From assembly GCA_009760885.1 (NCBI GenBank), contig CM019713.1:21832427-21896426 (forward strand): DNA of 64,000 bases. Reading direction: 5' to 3'. Position numbers and translations under genes: made by a program. The notes beneath the pieces were generated by a model that had not been told where the DNA came from, did not search any database, and saw only the letters and a program-made list of their open reading frames with translations. This DNA comes from Achatina immaculata (lineage: Eukaryota > Mollusca > Gastropoda > Stylommatophora > Achatinidae). Each line of letters begins with the position of its first letter. The first letter of the stretch is position 1. Shown here one piece after another: positions 34,430-45,600 of this stretch.

Positions 34430-34985
34430 GAGATTGCTACTCATATCACGGTACCTCCATTCCAGAGGCCGGTCACGTCCTATATACACCCATACTGGGA
34501 TAATACGCCTAAACCGGCTTAACCCAGGGGTGAAACTTACTGGTGGGGAAGATTCGTCCTCCTTGGTAAAAACTCCGTCCTTGGCACCACCAGGAAGGAT
34601 AGCGGCCACGACCACAAAATGCTGAAGTCGGAGACACTGGACCAATGCAGTCTAGATAGGCAACGACCTCTCACTCGACGGGGATATATTCATATCCAAA
34701 TCACGTTGAGGTTTTCCAGTGAGAAAGTCCAGCTCTGGACTGGATGGGCAACCACCTCTCACCCGGCGGAGATATACTGATATCCGAAACACGTCGAGGT
34801 TTTCCAGTGAGGAAGTCCAACTCTAAGCTAAACTGGTGCAAATAAAACCACAGTGTCACACAATTTCGCTTCTGCGACCCACCAAGAATATAGGTCCAAG
34901 CCCCACTATACTCTGAACCTCTTGTGGTAAATTCAGTAGGATCAAGGGCGGACCTTGGTGGTAGAAGCGTACGAAGAAGAAGAAG
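34430..34985 (+). mobile_element. Long inverted repeat, right arm, with (GAA)n outer end
   Basis: Contains agaggccggtcacgtcctat, aaaccggcttaacccagggg, atgctgaagtcggagacac and two ggttttccagtgag units. It ends gtggtagaagcgtacgaaga with GAA repeats. It lacks one of the ~85-bp internal units present in the left arm. Confidence 0.75.
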
Positions 34986-35082
34986 ATCACGATTTGTATA
35001 GACCTGTATCAGCAAACTTAGCGTTACATAAAGTGTAGAGTTTTATCATGGGTTGTGTAAATCTGTATGAGAAAACTTAGCA

Positions 35083-36065
35083 CTACATAAAGTGTATTTG
35101 AGGAGAAGTAGAGGAAGACAGCAAGTTAATAATTGAGTTGTGTGTAAAGTCAGAAGTAGAGGACGGCAGCAAGTTAATAATTGAGTTGTGTGTAAAGTTA
35201 GAAGTAGAGGAAGACAGCAAGTTAATAATTGAGTTGTGTGTAAAGTTAGAAGTAGAGGAAGACAGCAAGTTAATAATTGAGTTGTGTGTAAAGTTAGAAG
35301 TAGAAGAAGACTGCAAGTTAATAATTGAGTTGCGTGTAAAGCTAGAAGTAAAGGAAGACAGCAAGTTAATAATTGAGTTGTGTGTAAAGTTAGAAGTAGA
35401 GGAAGGCAGCAAGTTAATAGTTGAGGAGCGTGCAAAGTTAGAAGTAGAGGAAGACAGCAAGTTAATAATTGAATCGTGTGTAAAGATAGAAGTAGAGGAA
35501 GACTGCAAGTTAATAATTGAGTTGTGTGTACAGTTAGAAGTAGAGGAAGACAGCAAGTTAATAATTGAGTTGTGTGTAAAGTTAGAAGGAGAGGAAGATA
35601 GCAAGTTAATAATTGAATTGTGTGTAAAGTTAGAAGTAGAGGAAGGCAGCAAGTTAATAGTTGAGGAGCGTGCAAAGCTAGAAGTAGAGGAAGGCAGCAA
35701 GTTAATAATTGAGTTGTGTGTAAAGTTAGAAGTAGAGGAAGACAGCAAGTTAATAATTGAATTGTGTTTAAAGTTAGAAGTAGAGGAAGGCAGCAAGTTA
35801 ATAGTTGAGGAGCGTGCAAAGCTAGAAGTAGAGGAAGACAGCAAGTTAATAATTGAATTGTGTGTAAAGTTAGAAGTAGAGGAAGGCAGCAAGTTAATAG
35901 TTGAGGAGCGTGCAAAGTTAGAAGTAGAGGAAGACAGCAAATTAATAATTGAGGAGCGTGCAAAGTTAGAAGTAGAGGAAGATTTCAAGTTAATAGTTGA
36001 GGAGCGTGCAAAGTTAGAAGTAGAGGAAGACTGCAAGTTAATAGTTGAGGAGTGTGCAATAAGAA
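35083..36065. repeat. 48-bp tandem array (~20 copies), open on both strands
   Basis: The unit contains gtagaggaagacagcaagtt, aataattgagttgtgtgtaa and agttagaa. The + strand from 35138 to 36214 is open for 358 codons with a 16-residue period (VKLEVEEDSKLIIELC). The - strand is also open over most of it. There is no initiation or splice context, so I treat it as a satellite. Confidence 0.9.
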
Positions 36066-36364
36066 TTACAGTTACTGTAATTATGATTAAAAGTCGAGAA
36101 ATAAAAAATAAAATGTCCAAAAGGACAATTTGCAGAAACACCAAGTTTAAAAAAAAAAATCGAGAAAGACGCCAAGTCAGAAGTGAAGAAAGACATGAAA
36201 TGAAGAGTCAATAAGGGCTAGCAAGGTAGTGTGATGGGCGCAAGGTAGTGTGGATGAGAAGGGTTCCAGTTCACTTCTCTAGCTTTCACTATCTGCCTGG
36301 CATTATTACTTTTGTTGCGTTTGAATTCTTTCAGTCATTAATGCCAGGCATTGATTTTTTTCCT

Positions 36365-37092
36365 CTCTTCCCTTCTTTCAAGTGACTGAATTTTGTCATC
36401 CCTTCTTTCAAGTGACCAAGTTCTGTCATCCTTTCTTTCAAGTAACTGAGTTCTGTCATCCCTTCTTTCATGTGACCAAGTTCTGTCATCCCTTCTTTCA
36501 AGTGACTGAGCTCTGTCATCCCTTCTTTCTAGTGATCTAGTTCTGTCATCCCTTCTTTCAAGTGACCAAGTTCTGTCATCCCTTCTTTCTAGTGACCAAG
36601 TTCTGTCATCCCTTCTTTCAAGTGACTGAGTTCTGTCATCCCTTCTTTCAAGTGACCAAGTTCTGTCATCCTTTCTTTCAAGTGACTGAGTTCTGTCATC
36701 CCTTCTTTCTAGTGATCTAGTTCTGTCATCCCTTCTTTCTAGTGACCAAGTTCTGTCATCCCTTCTTTCAAGTGACTGAGCTCTGTCATCCCTTCTTTCT
36801 AGTGACCAAGTTCTGTCATCCTTTCTTTCTAGTGACCAAGTTCTGTCATCCCTTCTTTCAAGTGACTGAGTTCTGTCATCCCTTCTTTCATGTGACTGAG
36901 TTCTGTCATCCCTTCTTTCTAGTGACCAAGTTCTGTCATCCATTCTTTCAAGTGACTGAGTTCTGTCATCCATTCTTTCAAGTGACTGAGTTCTGCCATC
37001 CATTCTTTCAAGTGACCAAGTTCTGTCATCTCTTCTTTCAAGTGACTGAGTTCTGTCATCCCTTCTTTCAAGTGACTGAGTTCTGTCAGTGG
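36365..37092. repeat. 30-bp tandem array (~24 copies)
   Basis: Units contain cccttctttcaagtgactga and gttctgtcat, alternating with gaccaa variants. Confidence 0.95.
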
Positions 37093-38274
37093 GCGTTGCT
37101 GCACTGTTTGGTCTCTAAGTATTAGCATATTTACCAAACATTATCAATGTTGGTATGTTGCCTTAATGTTGTATACAATATCTTAGAATTTCTTTTCACA
37201 CGCAACTTTATTACCTAATTGCTGTAAGCACAACGCCATGTCCTGCTTGTATCTATCGTAAACTTAATCCTACCAGAATTAACGTGTTTATTTTGTGATC
37301 AGTCTCATGTGACCAACATTTTACTTTCTTTAGCTTTTATTTTGGTATCTTTGTAGTAAGTACAGAAGCGTTGTGGGTAGGTATAGGCTGTAGTAACCCA
37401 TGAGGTTTCGTGAATGGATACAGGCTGTAGTAGGCCGTGAGGTTTCGTGAGTGGATACAGGCTGCAAGCTATGATGTGTCACGGGTGGATATAGCTGTAG
37501 TAAGCCATGAGGTTTCGTGAGTAGATATAACTTGTAGTAAGCCATACTTTTTTGTGATTAGATATAGGTTGTTTTCCTGACAGCATTCAGAGTTGTAGCG
37601 TGAGTAAATGAATTTTAAAATGTATGGATAACATTGTGGTTACGGGTCTTGTGTTGGCAGGCTACACAGATCAGGCGGGCGTTCGTATCCTGAACATTTC
37701 TGCTACATGTAGTTATTGAAGGTTTCGTTATAATTATGCCACAAACATTATCTGTTAAGGAACCTCCATATCAGGTGAAAGGCGCGGTTCCTTCTAATGC
37801 ATTTATTTCTGGTGATGATGTTAGCAATACCTGTGCATATTATTCTGTGATTTCTAATGATAAAACAATTGCTTTAATAAAACCATTTTATTCATGACTT
37901 ATTCCTGTAGTTGCTTCACGCTTAAATAAGTGTTTGAACACTCTGCATTGTTGCTTTCATTTTGGAAACTTGGCTTAACCACCTTGTCAAAGTCCATGGC
38001 CGTTGCGTTGTTGTCTAGCTGGTGTATGAAATCTTGGGTCTTGTCGTTTCTGAGGACTACAGACAGACAAATGTTGTGGGGGGGGGGAGGTGGCGAGGGG
38101 ACAAATAGGCTTTGAAGGTGCACACAAAAATTGGTTATATTGAAAAAAAAAGAAAAAAAGTCCCTTGCCCTAAGACTTTAAAAATTATAGTCTGAAAAGT
38201 GAAAATTTAGGACTTTCCAGTGCAAAAAACGTTTGCTTTCCTGTCAATCTTGGCATGGATCACAACTTCTCCTT
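37093..38274. repeat. Mostly unique, with degenerate repeats at 37365-37560
   Basis: Four to five diverged ~45-bp units of ccatgaggtttcgtgagtgg occur at 37390-37560. The rest is AT-rich and shows no gene. Confidence 0.5.
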
Positions 38275-38405
38275 GTTCTGAAACCACGTGGTACTAAATG
38301 AATCTGAAACCACGTGGTACTAACTGAATCTGAAACCACGTGGTACTAACTGAATCTGAAACCACGTGATACTAACTGAATCTGAAACCACGTGGTACTA
38401 ACTGA
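38275..38405. repeat. 25-bp repeat (5 copies) with CACGTG core
   Basis: Units of ctgaatctgaaaccacgtgg plus tacta. Each but one carries a CACGTG palindrome; the one exception reads cacgtgatac and keeps it too. Confidence 0.9.
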
Positions 38406-38895
38406 CGACCGGCTTAACAATATAATTGGGTCAAACAATTATAGCACCTGTTGGCAGAACAAAAGAAATAAATACATATACAAACATATTGCAGTATCAT
38501 GTTCTCATGTTTTTATTTGATTGAATAGCATGCCTATGGCTGAGTTATCATGAATGATTTTGTACAACAATCATTACTGTGGTGGTGGAGATTTTGCTGA
38601 TAATGACCATGATGATGCTAATGAAATTTTATGATTAACATGAAAGATAACAATGAAAGATAACTGTGATAACAAGTAATGTAACACTCAAAACTGCATT
38701 AACAGACTAAATAAAGTACATACACAGTCAAGAAATAACACTCCCAAGAATCTGAAACTCAGTTACCTCTTATGTTACATTCTCTGGTTTGTTTTGATCT
38801 AACTTCACAAGATGTCACCCAGTTTCATTTTGTTTGTTAGCTAACTTCCGGTAAATCAGTCCAGGTCTCTCCGCCTCGCCTTCGGGAGCCCCTGG
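38406..38895. other. AT-rich spacer
   Basis: No coding frame, RNA gene or recognised element. Confidence 0.5.
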
Positions 38896-40650
38896 GCTAG
38901 ACACAGGCTGTTCAACATCTTCGTGTAGTGCTCCACTGACAGGCTGTTCAACATATTCGTGTAGTGCTCCACTGACAGGCTGTTCAACATATTCGTGTAG
39001 TGCTCCACTGACAAGCTGTTCAACATCTTCGTGTAGTGCTCTACTGACAAGCTGTTCAACATCTTCGTGTAGTGCTCTACTGACAAGCTGTTCAACATCT
39101 TCGTGTAGTGCTCTACTGACAAGCTGTTCAACATCTTCGTGTAGTTCTCCACTGACAAGCTGTTCAACATCTTCGTGTAGTGCTCCACTGACAAGCTGTT
39201 CAACATATTCGTGTAGTGCTCCACTGACAAGCTGTTCAACATTTTCGTGTAGTGCTCTACTGACAAGCTGTTCAACATCTTCGTGTAGTGCTCTACTGAC
39301 AAGCTGTTCAACATCTTCGTGTAGTTCTCCACTGACAAGCTGTTCAACATCTTCGTGTAGTGCTCCACTGACAGGCTGTTCAACATCTTCGTGTAGTTCT
39401 CCATTGACAAGCTGTTCAACATCTTCGTGTAGTTCTCCACTGACAGGCTGTTCAACATCTTCGTGTAGTGCTCCACTGACAAGCTGTTCAACATCTTCGT
39501 GTACTCCAATGACAAGCTGTTCAACATCTTCGTGTAGTTCTCCACTGACAAGCTGTTCAACATCTTCGTGTAGTTCTCCAATGACAAGCTGTTCAACATC
39601 TTCGTGTAGTTCTCCAATGACAAGCTGTTCACATCTTCGTGTAGTTCTCCAATGACAAGCTGTTCAACATCTTCGTGTAGTTCTCCAATGACAAGCTGTT
39701 CAACATCTTCGTGTAGTTCTCCAATGACAAGCTGTTCAACATCTTCGTGTAGTTCTCCAATGACAAGCTGTTCAACATCTTCGTGTAGTTCTCCAATGAC
39801 AAGCTGTTCAACATCTTCGTGTAGTGCTCCACTGACAAGCTGTTCAACATCTTCGTGTAGTTCTCCAATGACAAGCTGTTCAACATCTTCGTGTAGTTCT
39901 CCAATGACAAGCTGTTCAACATCTTCGTGTAGTTCTCCAATGACAAGCTGTTCAACATCTTCGTGTAGTTCTCCAATGACAAGCTGTTCAACATCTTCGT
40001 GTAGTTCTCCAATGACAAGCTGTTCAACATCTTCGTGTAGTGCTCCACTGACAAGCTGTTCAACATCTTCGTGTAGTTCTCCAATGACAAGCTGTTCAAC
40101 ATCTTCGTGTAGTTCTCCAATGACAAGCTGTTCACATCTTCGTGTAGTTCTCCAATGACAAGCTGTTCAACATCTTCGTGTAGTTCTCCAATGACAAGCT
40201 GTTCAACATCTTCGTGTAGTTCTCCAATGACAAGCTGTTCAACATCTTCGTGTAGTTCTCCAATGACAAGCTGTTCAACATCTTCGTGTAGTTCTCCAAT
40301 GACAAGCTGTTCAACATCTTCGTGTAGTGCTCCACTGACAAGCTGTTCAACATCTTCGTGTAGTTCTCCAATGACAAGCTGTTCAACATCTTCGTGTAGT
40401 TCTCCAATGACAAGCTGTTCAACATCTTCGTGTAGTTCTCCAATGACAAGCTGTTCAACATCTTCGTGTAGTTCTCCAATGACAAGCTGTTCAACATCTT
40501 CGTGTAGTTCTCCACTGACAAGCTGTTCAACATCTTCATTTAGTGCTCCACTGAAGGCTGTTCAACACCTTCGTGTAGTGCTCCACTGAAGGCTGTTCAA
40601 CATCTTCGTGTAGTGCTCCACTGACAGGCTGTTCAACATCTTCGGCTGTT
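38896..40650. repeat. 36-bp minisatellite (~48 copies) with higher-order pattern
   Basis: The unit is acaagctgttcaacatcttc plus gtgtagttctccaatg. Both strands are open for long stretches because 36 is a multiple of three (12-residue period, for example LENYTKMLNSLS on the - strand). A one-base deletion variant (tgttcacatc) at 39626 and 40129, 503 bp apart, shows block duplication. Confidence 0.95.
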
Positions 40651-41380
40651 GTGGTGTTGCTTCTTTTTCAGTCTGACTAGTGTGCTAGATCTTGACCTGC
40701 TTCCCGTGACGGGAAGTCTGCTAAGGAAGTGGCTTTGTTTTGATTCCCTCCCTTGAAATGAAGCAAGCCACCTTTCTCTCCCCCCCCCCCCCCCCACACT
40801 CCCCTCATGTTTCTCTTCGAAAATCTTCACCTCAGTGCTGGTTGTAAACAATGCATATATACAGAGTTTCTACAACAACAACATTTACATTTGCTTCTGT
40901 TGCATTACACTTGCACATTTTATTTCATAGAAAATGTGTAACAGTTTGATTATCTGGGAACGTGTATCATATTGTCACTCTCTCCATGTCAGAGAGCTCC
41001 TGTAAAGAATGTTTCGACCTCCAAACTCCTCAAAAAAATCGAATACCAGAAACCACAAATTCTGAATTAATCTACCATCTGTTACATAACATTACACGCT
41101 AGACTATCCCCTTCCCATAAACAAAGAAAATGGATGTTGGGTTTCCTGTTGTAACAACTCACCTACAAACACACACCTACCCTTTCCGAAATCACTTTTT
41201 AAAGAAATTCTTTTAGCACAAAAAAACGTTCACATTTGTGTTGCAGGAAATGATCCAGACTTCTAGGAGTCAAAGATGTCGGAAAAAAATATTCAATGAA
41301 AATTTTATGAAAGAATAGAAGACGGAGTTTTGTGAGCAAAAGAAAAAGCAAAAGTATAGAAATCTAATCATTACGATATG
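40651..41380. other. Spacer with poly-C run
   Basis: Contains a C-run near 40780-40795. No gene seen. Confidence 0.5.
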
Positions 41381-41580
41381 TCTAGATGTGGAAATCTAAC
41401 AATTACAGTATATCTAGATGTAGAAATCTAACAATTACAATATGCCTAGGTACAGAAATGTAATCATTACAATATGCCTAGATATGGAAATATAACAATA
41501 TGCCTAGATGTGAAAATATAGCAATATGCCTAGATGTATAAATATAGCAATATGCCTAGATGTTGAAATATAACTGTTAT
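41381..41580. repeat. Degenerate ~37-bp repeat
   Basis: Four to six units of aatatgcctagatgtggaaa with aatctaacaattac, progressively shortened. Confidence 0.7.
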
Positions 41581-41587
41581 GTGCCAG

Positions 41588-41648
41588 GACTCACTCACTC
41601 ACTCACAGCTCGCTCGCTCACTCACTCATTCACTCACTCACTCACTCA
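41588..41648. repeat. (CTCA)n microsatellite
   Basis: actcactcactcac runs, with a gctcgctcgctc interruption. Confidence 0.9.
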
Positions 41649-42625
41649 ATAATTACAACAAATGTCCTTACTATGATAATTATAAACTTAACTATCATTA
41701 AATAACGTGTATACATTAAGTTTATACATATTGACAAAAAACAATTTACATGGATTGAAATGAAACAAAATAAAGTCATAAGGGAAAAAAATGATATTTT
41801 TGGGGATGAAGTTTCAGCCAGCGAAACTATGAGTAAGCTTGAACCAGCAAAACTTAACATGTCTGAGGTGAACTTTGTGCACTGAAATTAAATTTTTTTA
41901 AAAAATAAGTAACCACAGATATGTGTTCAACATTTGATATATGCATTTTGGCTGTATACACAACTCTGAATATCAAAACTTTCGGTTGCATCAAGATAGT
42001 TAAAACAACCATATTTATTCACTTCTAGTTAAAAAACCTGTGTTTATTCAGTTCTAGTTAAAACACCTGTGTTTATTCAGTGCTAGTTAATACACTTGTG
42101 TTTCTCCAGTCTTTCTCCAGTATTCCATGTTTCTTTATGTTTATCTCAAAATTTCTAAAGTACTAGCGTATTGCTTGTACAGATTCTCTTCAAGGTAACC
42201 AGTCATCCTCTCATTGATTTCATCCTGAATTTTTTTTTTCTCTTCATCTTTCCTTGCCTCTCTTCTCAATTATTTCTCCTGTTGTTATGATATTTTCAAG
42301 CACTCCCATTGGTCCAATGAATGATGGCTGTCATTTCCTTATGGATTTCATTAGCTTTCTTTCTTCATTTTGCTTTTGTTGAACATTCCCTGTTTGCCAA
42401 GACAAACAAGCTTATCAACAAACATGTATGGTATGGCACTACAATAAATAAATATTAAAATAATAAAACCACAGGATGTGAAAATTAAGATTTCACAGCA
42501 TTTAAGTCTTCTCAGTAAACCTGATCTCAGTACAATGGCAGCAGACATTTGCATTTTGACAGTCTCCAAACGCACATTTATTGTTTTACTGTTATCTTCT
42601 TGCTTTCGTGTTTTAAAATTTTCAT
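41649..42625. other. AT-rich spacer
   Basis: A short degenerate repeat (tgtttattcagttctagtta) occurs three to four times at 42015-42095. Nothing else recognised. Confidence 0.5.
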
Positions 42626-42910
42626 TTTAGTTTGGTTTTCAGTATATTATTACCTCTCTTCATATTTTAATATGGTTTTCAGTATATTATTACCTCTCTT
42701 CATATTTTAATATGGTTTTCAGTATATTATTACCTCTCTTCATATTTTAATATGGTTTTCAGTATATTATTAACTCTCTTCATATTTTAATATGGTTTTC
42801 AGTATATTATTACCTCTCTTCATATTTTAATATGGTTTTCAGTATATTATTACCTCTCTTCATATTTTAATATGGTTTTCAGTATATTATTAACTCTCTT
42901 CATATTTTAG
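42626..42910. repeat. 40-bp tandem array (7 copies)
   Basis: Units of ggttttcagtatattattac plus ctctcttcatattttaatat. Confidence 0.95.
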
Positions 42911-43104
42911 AATATACTGGATATCTGAATGTACTGTTTTTTTTTTAATACTATTAATTTCATGATCAGATGTTACACCATTTATTTGTCAACTATTCTG
43001 TTATGGAAAAACACAATTCTTCTGTACATCTACATCTTTAAATCTTCCATTTCCTTTTCACTCTTCTTGCTTAAGTAAGGAACAAGAATTAATGTAATTT
43101 AACA

Positions 43105-43225
43105 AATGATAGATCTATAGTCAATAAATAAATGATAGATCTATAGTCAATAAATAAAATATTGATAGATCTATAGTTAATAAACAAAGGATAATGATAG
43201 ATCTATAGTCAATAAACAAAGGATA
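43105..43225. repeat. ~30-bp repeat (4 copies)
   Basis: Units of tgatagatctatagtcaata with variable aataaa linkers. Confidence 0.85.
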
Positions 43226-44145
43226 AAACAATAAGATGCATAAAAAAAACAGCTGAAGTTTAAGCAAAACAACTTACTCCCGCAAAAAACATAAAAGTTA
43301 TTGACAATGAATAACTTTTTTATTAACAGCTTCTATTTGTTTGACCCTGGTCACTCCATTTTATTACATGAATTTATCATAAAATATTGTTTTTATGTTA
43401 TGCACTCAAAATTATGAAACAGTGGACTAAACATTTCAGTGAATTAAACAAAATAATAAAACCTGTAAACTGAGATCTAATGGAATGTTCTCAATAACTG
43501 ATTTACAGAATTTACAAAAACAAAATAACATTCATGTGAAATTAATGACAGTTGTATATTATTTTCTTTTTTCATATGTGATACTGACACAAGAAAATAA
43601 GAGTTATTCTTACAGCCCATGAAAGCTGTGTGCTCTAAGTTGTTATAGGTTTGAGTTGCTGGAAAACACTTGTTCAGCAGAAATAAACTAGAAAAACACT
43701 CATAAAGCCGAAGTTCTTCAATATGTTTTTTCTTCCATACATAAAATATGTACAGTGTACCTGACAGTTCTTAAACCAAGGTGCTAAAGTCTATTTCTGG
43801 GCATGGCTAATTTCAGACAGAGCAAAATAATAAATTAAACATTTTATCCAAATAAATTACAGGGAGATTCTCTTTTACTTGCTTGGCTGGTCCAGCAGCA
43901 GAATACTTCATGGCAGAGTTAGAATCAGTCCTGCCACTTTGATGTATCACATTTATGTATAAAGTGATGTGATTATTAGACATGTGAAATAAAATTAAAG
44001 TGCCCTTTAATGACCTGAAAATAAAACCAAATAAGCTGGCACATTCTGCTTAAATTCCTGTAGTAAATTTCCTCTAAGATGCTAAACTCCATGCTTCGCC
44101 AAGAAAAAAGTTTCTAATATGACATATATTGGATAACATATGGGG
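43226..44145. other. AT-rich sequence, nothing recognised
   Basis: No coding-like frame and no repeat of note. A G-run at 44142-44155 marks the start of the mariner element that follows. Confidence 0.5.
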
Positions 44146-45067
44146 GGGGGGGGGGCAAAAGTAACAGGAGTTTATTAAAAACAAAGTAGTAAAGATAACA
44201 AGTTTTCACCTTCTAGTCACCTTCAGCATACCCTCCACCTGATTCAATACACCTATCAAAACATTTTTTCCATTGCTGGAAACATTTCTGGAACTCTTGA
44301 GTGGGAACTGTTTATGACCTCCAGTGATTTTTATTTCAATTCATTTTCATCTGCAAATTATATTTTTCTTCATCTTCGGGAATAAAAAAAAAGACACATG
44401 GAGTAAGATCTGGTGAGTATGGAGAATGAGGAACAAACACCATGTTGGTTTTAGCCAAAAAATGTTGGATGGACAAGGCTGTGTGGGCAGTAGCATTATT
44501 GTGGTCAGTAACCACTTCTCTACAAATTCAGCCATTTCTGTCACATACTTTCACACAATCATTTCAAAACCTTGTGCTAGTAATGTTGATTTACTGTCTG
44601 TCCTGGTGGAACAAATTTATTATGAACAATCCCGTTCACATCAGACAAAACAGCATTGTCTTAACACTGGATCAGACTTGATATACCTTCTTGGGTCGTG
44701 GTGAATTTGAATGTTTCCACTGGCTTTGATGCCTGTTTTGTTTCTGAATCATATCCGTAGCACCAAGTCTCACCCCTAGTCATTATCTTGCTGAAGCATA
44801 TTGGCAGTTTCAGCTACTGTTTTGTTCAAAGGAAAGCAAAACTTCATGCACACTCTCTTTTCTTTTCTCTCACTCATCACAAAAATCACCAAATGTCACT
44901 TGTAGAGCCATACAAAAAGCTGTCAAACAAATGAACTACTTCACACAGAAATATGCCACTAGTCAAACTGATACAGGAAACTATTCTACTGACACCCAGT
45001 TGTTTGATCCGTAAATGCAAAGTGCTTGCACACAATGTTAAATTTCCAGTTACTTTTGGGTCCCCCC
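44146..45067 (-). mobile_element. Second mariner family, decayed, inverted ends
   Basis: Ends are ggcaaaagtaacaggag at 44154-44170 and ttccagttacttttgggtcc at 45044-45063, imperfect inverted repeats each next to a G or C run. The - strand carries transposase remnants: FVPPGQTVN, then HDNATAHTALSIQHFLAKTN (with a small insertion at the Asp codon), then PYSPDLTPCVFF. The last catalytic Asp has become Val and the frame is broken in several places. It is shorter than a typical ~1.3-kb mariner, so internal sequence is lost. It differs from the mariner at 13221-14497 in ends and sequence. Confidence 0.75.
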
Positions 45068-45484
45068 TTTCATACCATCTGTTATTTTTAATGTGAGGTA
45101 CATCATGCAACATACCATCTGTTATCTTTTTCAAATGTAAAATCAAATATGCCCTGTAAAATACAAGAAGAGAATTGTTGCAGTTTACAATGTGTGTGGG
45201 CATCTAAAGGTGAAAGAAACTGAAAGAAAGTTGCACAGCAACTGCATGGTTTCTCACCATGAAATCATGGTGTTACTGTTTAATCTAATATCTAATATGA
45301 AAAACATTCATGAAATGTTTCAAGTGTCATTTCTTACTTTCATGATGTGCCTGTAATTACAAATATTTATATGAATTTCAGTTAATAAAATGACAATTTA
45401 AAAAAAAAACTATATACTGAAAATACAAATGACATTGTAGATACCAAAGTATTAAAATATATTTTCTACATGAACTTCCTCAGC

Positions 45485-45600
45485 TACTGAATCATAAGAT
45501 TAACTATTCTCACTCTGGATTAACTATTCTTACTCTGGATTCACTATTCTCACTCTGGATTAACTATTCTTACTCTAGATTGACTATTCTTACTCTCTCT
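45485..45600. repeat. 20-bp repeat (~6 copies)
   Basis: Units of attaactattctcactctgg. Confidence 0.85.

Noticed and set aside
38856..40589. Long open frames with 12-residue repeats
   Set aside because: The 36-bp array lacks stops on either strand; frames break only at one-base deletions.
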